Of a DNA stretch of 7,423 bases, positions 1-5,846 are shown piece after piece. A program made the position numbers and the translations under genes. How positions within the stretch are numbered: position 1 is the stretch's first letter; each line of letters opens with the position of its first letter. The DNA comes from Lachnospiraceae bacterium (GTDB taxonomy: Bacteria; Bacillota; Clostridia; Lachnospirales; Lachnospiraceae): the NCBI GenBank assembly GCA_021205045.1, contig JAJPYH010000292.1:1-7423 (forward strand), written 5' to 3'. The notes under the pieces are model-generated. The model worked only from the letters and a program-made list of their open reading frames with translations. It was not told where the DNA came from and did not search any database.

Positions 1-119
1 ACAGTTATAAATAAAGGGTTACTCGCCATTTCAGGTGTGGGAAGTATTAGTTAATTTCTGAAAAAAATCTCGATGTGTAGGTCAGATTGATAGACTGCCA
101 TGTGTATATCCTCACCCTA
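1..119. other. Gene-free left edge downstream of the membrane-protein gene
   Basis: No coding frame can be supported on either strand. The stretch follows the stop codon of the YczE-like gene on the minus strand. It contains a run of seven T on the minus strand (positions 67-61). A weak, bulged 5-bp stem (GGCAG pairing with CTG-CC, positions 80-99) lies about 14 nt before that run, too far away to be a normal intrinsic terminator. A 7-bp direct repeat, ATGTGTA, occurs at 73-79 and 99-105. A 9-bp word, CATTTCAGG, at 27-35 also occurs twice upstream of paaK, which may be chance. Confidence 0.5.
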
Positions 120-776
120 TCAACCGACCCCCAGCAGTCTGTCTCTCCACGCCCCAAACTTTTTCGTAATCTTTCCCAGAATAAATCCTACCAGAAAAGC
201 CGCCATAACGGTTCCTATTCCAACGCTCCCCAGGCTATGAATGGCAATCAGACATACAATCAGAGAGATCGAGACCATGCTCAGGTCAAAGCAGATTTTG
301 ACCTTTGAAAATTCGATGTTTGTGATCTTTGAAACCGCCTGCATGGCTCCCTCCCCGGCTAACGGCATGATATTGGCCGGCAGGTAAAAGAATATACCCA
401 CTGCGATCAGGACAGCGCTGATCAGTATCATGATGATGCGCAGCCCCATATTTTCCACAGGCGGCAGCAAGCCCACCAGATAATTGCAAAGGGTAGTAAA
501 TTTGCCGAACACAATACCCGCAGCGATTTGCAGCAAATTCGCCATTTTAAAGTCTTTTCGCAGCAGTGCTATTTGAAGAAGCACAAGACATGCATGAAAA
601 AGAATCGTGGCGTTTCCCATTTCCATTCCGAATACACAGGTAATGGTATATGGAATGGAGCTTACGGGCGACACCCCCAGATTAGATTTCACAGAGATGG
701 ATATCCCCATCGTCATGATGAAAAGCCCGAAAAAATAGATAATAATTCTTCTCCCCAGCGTTTTATCTTTTGACAT
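120..776 (-). CDS. YczE/YitT-like multi-pass membrane protein
   Basis: This is a 218-residue integral membrane protein of unknown function, resembling the YczE/YyaS/YitT family of Firmicutes. Hydrophobic segments lie at about residues 10-29, 54-72, 80-104, 111-132 and 160-180, with a glycine-rich one at about 183-202, so five to six membrane spans are likely. The family-like features seen are the loop NLGVSPVSSIPY (32-43) after the first span, the polar GEGAMQAVSK (141-150), and the GSVGIGTVMAAFLVG segment (183-197). The C-terminus is basic (KITKKFGAWRDR), consistent with a cytoplasmic end. The start at 776 is forced, because the next upstream in-frame codon is a stop (TGA, 785-783). Its Shine-Dalgarno AAGGAG (790-795) sits 13 nt from the ATG, longer than usual. 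It follows paaK by 138 bp in the same direction. Some relatives sit beside biosynthetic genes, but no substrate can be assigned. A transporter role is only a guess. Confidence 0.8.
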   Translation of the reverse strand: MSKDKTLGRRIIIYFFGLFIMTMGISISVKSNLGVSPVSSIPYTITCVFGMEMGNATILFHACLVLLQIALLRKDFKMANLLQIAAGIVFGKFTTLCNYLVGLLPPVENMGLRIIMILISAVLIAVGIFFYLPANIMPLAGEGAMQAVSKITNIEFSKVKICFDLSMVSISLIVCLIAIHSLGSVGIGTVMAAFLVGFILGKITKKFGAWRDRLLGVG

Positions 777-777
777 T

Positions 778-786
778 CTATTTCAT
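778..786 (-). other. Minimal AUG-AAA-UAG ORF in the ribosome binding region of the membrane-protein gene
   Basis: On the minus strand the Shine-Dalgarno AAGGAG (790-795) is followed by TGA, then ATG AAA TAG (786-778), then one A, then the ATG of the main gene (776). A two-codon start-stop frame thus lies in the unusually long 13-nt gap between ribosome binding site and start. It could capture initiating ribosomes and allow reinitiation, or simply be chance. The SD-to-ATG spacing for the tiny frame is only 3 nt, shorter than optimal, which argues against efficient use. Confidence 0.3.
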
Positions 787-816
787 TCACTCCTTTTATC
801 TGACATAGCCCTCGCA

Positions 817-850
817 CAAATCTCCCACACCGGGCGGTGCAGGAGATTTG
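817..850. repeat. Two-part hairpin between paaK and the membrane-protein gene
   Basis: CAAATCTCC (817-825) pairs perfectly with GGAGATTTG (842-850). Inside, after a 2x2 internal loop, CACC (828-831) pairs with GGTG (836-839) around a GGGC tetraloop. The result is a 9-bp plus 4-bp stem in the leader of the membrane-protein gene, or in the 3' tail of the paaK mRNA. No T-run follows on either strand, so it is not a canonical intrinsic terminator. It could be a processing or stability element, a partial attenuator, or a short dispersed palindromic repeat. The structure is clear in the sequence; its role is unknown. Confidence 0.7.
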
Positions 851-914
851 ATCTGATACAAAATATTTATGCAGTCTTTATGGATACGAAAACATTTCCT
901 GTCTTTCCGGCTTG

Positions 915-2240
915 TCACGCATATAATTTCCGTTTGTCCACCACTCTGACAGCCTTGCCCTCGCTTCTGGCAATGGTCTTGAGGTCCACCACCTTCACAT
1001 CCACCTTGATGCCCAGCATGTTTTTCAGGCCTGTGGCCACTTCTTTTTCCTTCCGGGTGACAATCTTTTCCTTTTCCGCCGTATCTGCAGGCATGGCCGC
1101 CTGCATCTCCGGCGTCAGCTCCACCTGTACCTCGATGGTGTCGCTGTTGCCGATGCGGTCCACCACGATCTGGTAATTGGCCTGATAGCCCTGATTTAAG
1201 AGCACCGTCTCGATCTGAGAGGGGAAGACATTGACGCCCTTTACGATCATCATATCATCACTTCTGCCGGTGGGCTTATGCATGCGGATATGGGTGCGTC
1301 CGCAGGAGCATTTCTCACTGGTCAGGTAGCACAGATCTCTGGTGCGGTATCTGAGCAGCGGGAAGGCCTTTTTGGTAATGCAGGTGAAAACCAGCTCTCC
1401 GATCTCACCCTCGGGGAGCACTTCCCCGGTATCCGGATTGATAATCTCCGGAATAAAGTGGTCTTCCTGAATGTGCATGCCGCGCTGTTCCTCGCACTCA
1501 AAGGAAACCCCCGGTCCGGAAATCTCGGTCAGTCCGTAAATATCATAGGCCTTAATCCCCAGAGCCTCCTCGATATTATGCCGCATCTCTTCGGTCCAGG
1601 GCTCCGCGCCAAAAATACCCGCCTTCAGCTTGATCTTATCCTTAAGGCCCCTCTCCGCGATGGCCTCACCCAGGTTTGCGGCGTAGGATGGGGTACAGCA
1701 CAAAATAGTGGAGCCCAGGTCTGTCATAAACTGCAGCTGACGCTCCGTATTGCCCGATGACATGGGCAGGGTCAGGCAACCCACTTTATGAGAGCCGCCA
1801 TTTAAGCCTGGGCCGCCGGTGAACAGGCCATAACCGTAACAGACGTGGCACACGTCATCCTTTGTTCCTCCCGCAGCCACGATGGCACGGGCACAGCACT
1901 CATCCCAGATGTCAAGATCATCCTGTGTGTAAAAAGCCACCACTCTCTTGCCTGTGGTGCCGCTGGTGGACTGGATGCGCACACACTCCGAAAGCGGCAC
2001 CCCCAAAAGCCCGTAAGGATACTGATCCTTCAGGTCATCCTTGGTGATGAAGGGAAGCTTCGCCAGGTCCTCAATCCCGTGAATGTCCTCCGGCGCCACG
2101 CCCGCGGCGTCCATTCTGTCGCGATAAAACTTCACGTTGTCGTACACATGCCTTACCTGTCTGACAAGGCGCTCGCTCTGCAGAGCTTTCAGCTGTTCCC
2201 GGGGCATCGTCTCGATTTCCGGCTGATAATAATTGTGCAT
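915..2240 (-). CDS. paaK: Phenylacetate-CoA ligase (PaaK family)
   Basis: This 441-residue cytoplasmic adenylate-forming enzyme converts phenylacetate (or a similar aryl acid such as indoleacetate) with ATP and CoA to the aryl-CoA, AMP and diphosphate. The length is normal for PaaK. The phosphate-binding motif STSGTTGK is at 91-98, the acyl-adenylate motif YGLTE at 235-239, RYRTRD at 297-302, and the hinge region RSDDMMIVKG at 326-335. The small C-terminal domain ends in RSEGKAVRVVDKR (425-437), which carries the expected catalytic lysine, K429 or a neighbour. Cys311 and Cys313 (CSCG), possibly with Cys249 and His256, could bind a metal; this is inference. The start at 2240 has AAGGAG (2250-2255) at 9 nt. 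No other phenylacetate catabolic gene (such as paaABCE) and no indolepyruvate oxidoreductase gene (iorAB) is in the window, so the physiological substrate and direction are unknown. It probably has its own promoter in the 161-bp gap upstream. Confidence 0.94.
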   Translation of the reverse strand: MHNYYQPEIETMPREQLKALQSERLVRQVRHVYDNVKFYRDRMDAAGVAPEDIHGIEDLAKLPFITKDDLKDQYPYGLLGVPLSECVRIQSTSGTTGKRVVAFYTQDDLDIWDECCARAIVAAGGTKDDVCHVCYGYGLFTGGPGLNGGSHKVGCLTLPMSSGNTERQLQFMTDLGSTILCCTPSYAANLGEAIAERGLKDKIKLKAGIFGAEPWTEEMRHNIEEALGIKAYDIYGLTEISGPGVSFECEEQRGMHIQEDHFIPEIINPDTGEVLPEGEIGELVFTCITKKAFPLLRYRTRDLCYLTSEKCSCGRTHIRMHKPTGRSDDMMIVKGVNVFPSQIETVLLNQGYQANYQIVVDRIGNSDTIEVQVELTPEMQAAMPADTAEKEKIVTRKEKEVATGLKNMLGIKVDVKVVDLKTIARSEGKAVRVVDKRKLYA

Positions 2241-2267
2241 TTGTATATTCTCCTTTTGATTTATCCT

Positions 2268-2282
2268 GATCGAAGTTCAATC
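2268..2282. promoter_or_regulatory. Dyad in the paaK leader (possible operator)
   Basis: On the minus strand GATTGAA-C-TTCGATC forms a 15-bp near-perfect dyad: seven positions on each side with one mismatch, a G-T wobble in RNA. It lies between the candidate -10 box and the Shine-Dalgarno of paaK, a reasonable place for a repressor site. No regulator gene is present in the window, so function is only inferred. Confidence 0.3.
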
Positions 2283-2313
2283 CTTCATTTATACATATTC
2301 TGATGTCGATTAT

Positions 2314-2336
2314 CCTGAAATGCAGTGCCTGAAATG
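2314..2336 (-). repeat. Direct repeat CATTTCAGG x2 upstream of paaK
   Basis: The 9-bp word CATTTCAGG (minus strand) occurs at 2336-2328 and again at 2322-2314, separated by 5 bp, which gives a 14-bp period. The pair starts about 11 bp downstream of the candidate -10 box, around the expected transcription start. Tandem binding of a regulator is possible. A third exact copy on the plus strand at 27-35 is not in a comparable context and may be chance. Confidence 0.5.
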
Positions 2337-2346
2337 TAATGACATT

Positions 2347-2352
2347 ATTATA
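2347..2352 (-). promoter_or_regulatory. Candidate -10 box (TATAAT) of a paaK promoter
   Basis: A perfect TATAAT lies on the minus strand 106 bp upstream of the paaK start. No good -35 hexamer is present; the best at 17-bp spacing is TTTCCT. The promoter would thus be weak or activator-dependent. A short dyad overlaps the -35 region, and direct repeats lie at the expected start site. No terminator is visible between topB and this box, so some read-through from topB is likely. Confidence 0.45.
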
Positions 2353-2358
2353 CACGAC

Positions 2359-2374
2359 TTCCTGTGAAAAGGAA
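2359..2374. promoter_or_regulatory. Short dyad overlapping the -35 region of the paaK promoter
   Basis: TTCCT (2359-2363) and AGGAA (2370-2374) form a 5-bp inverted repeat with a 6-bp centre. It covers the spacer and -35 area upstream of the TATAAT at 2347-2352. The position suits a transcription-factor site, but the arms are short enough to be chance. Confidence 0.25.
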
Positions 2375-2401
2375 ACTCTAAATTTGCGGATTCCTGACAT
2401 T

Positions 2402-4588
2402 TCAAAGCTTTGCGCTTTTCGTACTCTTAGCCCCCTTCGTTCCCTTATTGTCCCTGTAATAAGGCTCCGCCGCCTTAAACTTCTCATACACCTGCCCCTG
2501 ATTGTTCAGCTGCCTGGCGTTGATCGTGTATCTGGCCACGAAACCGGTGAGCTTGGTCATGTACTCGTCGTAGGAGATGGTGCCCTCGGCCACTCCGGTC
2601 AGACCCTTTTCCCAGCTGGCTGTCAGGGTGGGCTCCAGCATCCGCTTCATGGAGCAGTCCACCACATCGTAAATCAGTTCGCCCAGTTGGGTGGGGGAGA
2701 GAATCTGTGTCTTTTTGTTCAGGTTCAGATATTCGTTTTTGACCAGCTTATTGAGGATTTCCGCCCGGGTGGCGCTGGTGCCGATGCCGCTGCCCTTGAT
2801 CTGCGCCCTCAGTTCTTCGTCCTCGATGAGCTGCCCCGCGTTCTCCATGGCCAGGATCATGCTGCCGGAATTGTAGCGCTTGGGCGGGGAGGTCTCGCCG
2901 GTTTTGATGACGATGTCCTGAAGCGGCAGGGTCTGGCCCTTTCTCAGCTTCTGCAGCTGCTGCAATAACGAAGCATCACAGGCCGCATCAGCTAATTCTC
3001 CATTTGGCTCTTCTGCTCCCTGTCCGGATAGGAGCTGTGCTGACTCTTTCTGCCCTGATAAAGTCTGCGCCGGCCCTTTCTGTCCGGAAATAGCCTGTGC
3101 CCCTCCCTGTTCAGATATCGCCTGTGCAGACCCTCCCTGTGCAGGCAAGTTCTGCTCCCTCTCCTTAAAGAAGCTGTACTTCATCACCTTCAGGTAACCC
3201 TCGTCCACCAGGGTTTTGAAATTGCTGAAAAACTGCTCCGCTCCGATTGCCGTTGTCAGCGCGATCTTCTGATAGACCGCCGCCGGGTAAAAAATCGCCA
3301 GGAAACGGCGCACAATCACCTCGTAGACCTTCTGGGCTGTGGCGTTGACGCTGTTTAAGGCTCCCAGGCCCTGGCCCGTGGGGATGATGGCATAGTGATC
3401 GGTGATCTTTTTGTCATCCACATATCGGGTGCGGGACAGATTCTGATAAGCTTTGGCGTTTAAAATCTGTTCGGCGTACTCTCTGCCGTGGACATAGTTG
3501 CGCAGGCCATTCAGGTTGCGGGTGATTTCCTTGGCTACGGCGGTGGAAAGTACTCTGGCGTCGGTTCTGGGGTAGGTGACCAGTTTTTTCTCATACAGCT
3601 CCTGGACAATTTTCAGGGTGTCCGCAGGACTGATCTTGAAAAAGCGGGAACAGTCGTTCTGCAACTCCGCCAGATTATATAAAAGAGGAGGATTTTTGTT
3701 CTCCTTCTTTTTTTCCACGTTAAGAAGGGTGACCTGGCCGTTGGCCTGAGAAAGAAGTTCAGCGGCGAAGGCGTTGGCCGTTTGTTCCTCCTTGAAGCCG
3801 TTTTCCTTGTACAGAGCCGGGGACTGGAAATATTTGCTGCCCTCCACGGCCTTCCACTCGCCCTCCAGGATCTGGCCGCCGATCTCAAACTGGTCCATAA
3901 GGCGGTAAAAGGAGGTCTTCTGAAAGGAGCGGATCTCACGCTCCCGGTTCACCACCATGCCAAGGACGCAGGTCATGACCCGGCCCACGCTGATCACGCC
4001 CTTCTGAGTACCCAGATAGCGTTTGACAGAATCCCCGTATTTCAGGGTCAGAACACGGGAAAAATTGATGCCCATGAGGTAGTCCTCGATGGCTCTCAGA
4101 TAGGCGGCCTGGGCCAGATCGTCATAGGCGGACAGATCCTTTGCCTCCCGGATGCCCCTCAGAATTTCCTCCTCGGTCTGGGAATCAATCCACACCCGCT
4201 TCTGCTCCTTGCCCTGCACGTTTGCGGTCTGGGCCACCAGCCGGTAGATGTACTCTCCCTCCCGCCCGGAGTCGGTGCACACATAAATGGTGTCCACATC
4301 CTTCCGGTTCAGAATGCCGGAGACGATCTGGAACTGGCCTTTGACTCCGTCGATGACCTCATAGCGGTATGTTTGCGGGATGAAGGGCAGGGTATCCAGG
4401 GACCAGCGCTTATATTTGGGATCATAGGCCTCAGGATAACTCATGGTCACCAGGTGCCCTACGCACCAGGTGACCACGTAATGTTCACTCTCCATATAGC
4501 CGTTGCCCTGCCGCATCTGTTCCTTTAATGCCTTGGCGAATTCCCTCGCCACGCTGGGCTTTTCCGCGATAAAAACTTTTTTTGACAT
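2402..4588 (-). CDS. topB: DNA topoisomerase III (type IA)
   Basis: This 728-residue type IA topoisomerase relaxes and decatenates DNA through a transient 5'-phosphotyrosine single-strand break, acting at forks and recombination intermediates. The N-terminal TOPRIM domain has the metal residue Glu9 in AEKPS (8-12) and TDSGREGE (105-112). The second Asp of the usual DxD is Gly, as I recall for other Firmicute TopB proteins. ISVGRVMTCVL (199-209) replaces the common GRVQTPTL. The active-site tyrosine is Tyr339 in TYPRTD (338-343). GSGIGTSATRAE (599-610) is the conserved late motif. The protein ends in a short lysine-rich tail (715-728), and no zinc-finger cysteine cluster is present. Residues 475-523 hold an unusual run of decapeptide repeats in the variable linker before LRKGQTLPLQD. 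The start at 4588 has AGGAG (4592-4596) at a tight 3-nt spacing, and the N-terminus fits the family. It lies 100 bp behind asd with no visible promoter or terminator between them, so it is probably co-transcribed with asd. Confidence 0.95.
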   Translation of the reverse strand: MSKKVFIAEKPSVAREFAKALKEQMRQGNGYMESEHYVVTWCVGHLVTMSYPEAYDPKYKRWSLDTLPFIPQTYRYEVIDGVKGQFQIVSGILNRKDVDTIYVCTDSGREGEYIYRLVAQTANVQGKEQKRVWIDSQTEEEILRGIREAKDLSAYDDLAQAAYLRAIEDYLMGINFSRVLTLKYGDSVKRYLGTQKGVISVGRVMTCVLGMVVNREREIRSFQKTSFYRLMDQFEIGGQILEGEWKAVEGSKYFQSPALYKENGFKEEQTANAFAAELLSQANGQVTLLNVEKKKENKNPPLLYNLAELQNDCSRFFKISPADTLKIVQELYEKKLVTYPRTDARVLSTAVAKEITRNLNGLRNYVHGREYAEQILNAKAYQNLSRTRYVDDKKITDHYAIIPTGQGLGALNSVNATAQKVYEVIVRRFLAIFYPAAVYQKIALTTAIGAEQFFSNFKTLVDEGYLKVMKYSFFKEREQNLPAQGGSAQAISEQGGAQAISGQKGPAQTLSGQKESAQLLSGQGAEEPNGELADAACDASLLQQLQKLRKGQTLPLQDIVIKTGETSPPKRYNSGSMILAMENAGQLIEDEELRAQIKGSGIGTSATRAEILNKLVKNEYLNLNKKTQILSPTQLGELIYDVVDCSMKRMLEPTLTASWEKGLTGVAEGTISYDEYMTKLTGFVARYTINARQLNNQGQVYEKFKAAEPYYRDNKGTKGAKSTKSAKL
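3020..3166 (-). repeat. Five degenerate 30-bp tandem repeats inside topB
   Basis: Five units of 30, 30, 27, 30 and 30 bp (3020-3049, 3050-3079, 3080-3106, 3107-3136, 3137-3166) stay in frame with topB. In protein order they read KEREQNLPAQ, GGSAQAISEQ, GGAQAISGQ, KGPAQTLSGQ and KESAQLLSGQ (residues 475-523), roughly (K/G)-x-x-A-Q-x-(L/I)-S-G-Q. On the plus strand each unit begins with CTG and has a second CTG near its middle. The first unit is the most diverged. The block is rich in Gln, Ser, Gly and Ala and is probably a flexible linker that grew by slippage or unequal exchange without disturbing the reading frame. Confidence 0.85.
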
Positions 4589-4613
4589 AATCTCCTGTTA
4601 TTTCCGCTTACGA

Positions 4614-4639
4614 GCACACCCGAAAGGCGTACCCTGTGC
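4614..4639. other. Weak inverted repeat in the asd-topB gap
   Basis: GCACA (4614-4618) and TGTGC (4635-4639) form a 5-bp inverted repeat with a 16-nt centre that has little further pairing. It has no T-run and sits about 25 nt upstream of the topB start. The rest of the 100-bp gap shows no convincing promoter or terminator. Confidence 0.3.
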
Positions 4640-4688
4640 AGACTCAAAGCGTCATTTTCCACATTTTCCGAAACCCGTGAAAAATAAC

Positions 4689-5783
4689 CTATTTCCTGGT
4701 AATATATCCCTGTGCTGTCAGCAGCTCCGCGCAGAGCACCGCTCCGCCCGCCGCGCCGCGGATGGTGTTGTGGGAAAGGCCCACAAACTTGTAATCGTAC
4801 ACCTTATCCTCCCGCAGGCGTCCGATGCTGATGCCCATGCCATTCTCGTAGTCCACATCCAGTCTGACCTGGGGACGATCCGGTTCCTCCATGTAGCGGA
4901 TAAACTGCTTCGGCGCGCTTGGGAGGTTGAGTTCCTGGGGAGCACCGCTGAAGCTGTTCAGCTTCTCAATGAGCTGCTCTTTGGTAGGTTTCTGTCTGAA
5001 TTTCACAAAAACAGCCGCAGTATGGCCGTTCAGCACAGGTACGCGGATGCACTGGCAGGTGATCAGCGGGCTCTCAGCCGGTTTGATCACGCCGTCCTCC
5101 ACCTTGCCCCAGAGACGCAGCGGCTCCATTTCACTCTTCTCTTCCTCGCCGCTGATAAAAGGAATGATATTGCCCTCCATCTCGGGCCATTCCTTAAAGG
5201 TCTTGCCGGCACCGGAAATGGCCTGATATGTAGTGGCCACCACCTCGTAGGGCTCAAATTCCTTCCATGCGGTCAGTACCGGGGCATAGGACTGAATGGA
5301 GCAGTTGGGCTTCACAGCGATAAAGCCTCTCTGAGTACCCAGTCTTTTTTTCTGAAAGGGAATCACATGCATGTGCTCCGGATTGATCTCCGGCACGCAC
5401 ATGGGCACATCCGGCGTCCAGCGATGAGCGGAATTATTGGAAACTACCGGCACCTCTTCCTTCGCATAAGCGTCCTCGATGGCCCGGATCTCCTCCTTGC
5501 CCAGGTTCATGGCACTGAACACAAAATCCACCTGAGAGGCCACTTCCTTCCTCTGGCTGGTCACATCGTACACAGGCAGCTCCTTCACCGACTCCGGGAT
5601 GGGGGTCGTCATCTTCCAGCGCCCCTCCACCGCCTGCGCGTAGGTCTTGCCTGCGCTCCTGCCGGACGCTGCCACACAGACTACTTCAAACCAGGGATGA
5701 TTCTCCAGCAGTGTAATAAATCTCTGCCCCACCATACCGGTGGCACCCAGAATGCCGACTCTCAATTTCTCATTCATTTCCAT
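4689..5783 (-). CDS. asd: Aspartate-semialdehyde dehydrogenase, archaeal/fungal-like class
   Basis: This 364-residue cytoplasmic enzyme reduces L-aspartyl-4-phosphate with NADPH to aspartate semialdehyde, the branch point to lysine/diaminopimelate, threonine and methionine. The N-terminal nucleotide-binding fold has GATGMVGQRF (13-22). The catalytic cysteine is Cys161 in KPNCS (158-162), and the substrate-binding/catalytic histidine is His254 in RVPVLNGHTAAV (247-258). SHNTIRGAAGGAVL (337-350) is the conserved C-terminal segment. These motifs match the class first described in archaea and fungi (TIGR00978 type), not the Gram-negative Asd class. The start at 5783 has GAGGAG (5791-5796) at 7 nt; a second Met at residue 3 is a less well-spaced alternative. 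It follows argH by 63 bp, and a TATAAT in that gap may give it its own promoter. No lysine riboswitch fits in the gap. Confidence 0.95.
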   Translation of the reverse strand: MEMNEKLRVGILGATGMVGQRFITLLENHPWFEVVCVAASGRSAGKTYAQAVEGRWKMTTPIPESVKELPVYDVTSQRKEVASQVDFVFSAMNLGKEEIRAIEDAYAKEEVPVVSNNSAHRWTPDVPMCVPEINPEHMHVIPFQKKRLGTQRGFIAVKPNCSIQSYAPVLTAWKEFEPYEVVATTYQAISGAGKTFKEWPEMEGNIIPFISGEEEKSEMEPLRLWGKVEDGVIKPAESPLITCQCIRVPVLNGHTAAVFVKFRQKPTKEQLIEKLNSFSGAPQELNLPSAPKQFIRYMEEPDRPQVRLDVDYENGMGISIGRLREDKVYDYKFVGLSHNTIRGAAGGAVLCAELLTAQGYITRK

Positions 5784-5811
5784 AATTTTACTCCTCTCAA
5801 AAACAATGCTG

Positions 5812-5838
5812 ATTATAAGCTTTTTTACATATAGTAAA
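5812..5838 (-). promoter_or_regulatory. Candidate internal promoter before asd
   Basis: A perfect TATAAT (5812-5817, minus strand) lies 28 bp before the asd start. TTTACT (5833-5838) is a partial -35 match at a short 15-bp spacing. It is placed within the 63-bp argH-asd gap, so asd could be transcribed from here as well as by read-through from argH. The region is AT-rich, so a chance -10 match is possible. Confidence 0.4.
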
Positions 5839-5846
5839 CGACTTCC

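Noticed and set aside
61..105. Intrinsic terminator after the membrane-protein gene
   Set aside because: A T7 run exists on the minus strand at 67-61, but the only nearby stem is 5 bp with a bulge and lies about 14 nt away. The ATGTGTA words are direct repeats, not inverted.
3020..3166. CRISPR array or mobile-element repeat
   Set aside because: The repeats are degenerate, contiguous without spacers, in frame inside topB and translate to a regular decapeptide pattern.
3782..4528. A 248-codon plus-strand frame antisense to topB
   Set aside because: The conserved TOPRIM and early core motifs of TopB lie on the opposite strand here, so this is a shadow frame.
4589..4688. Separate topB promoter in the asd-topB gap
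   Set aside because: No hexamer pair with acceptable -10 and -35 matches at 16-18 bp spacing was found.
4503..5834. A 443-codon open frame on the plus strand, antisense to asd and the start of topB
   Set aside because: It is a shadow of the asd and topB reading frames. Its protein has no recognisable motifs, while the opposite strand encodes two well-conserved enzymes.
5784..5846. Lysine riboswitch or other leader element before asd
   Set aside because: The gap is only 63 bp, much too short for a lysine riboswitch, and shows no matching conserved elements.
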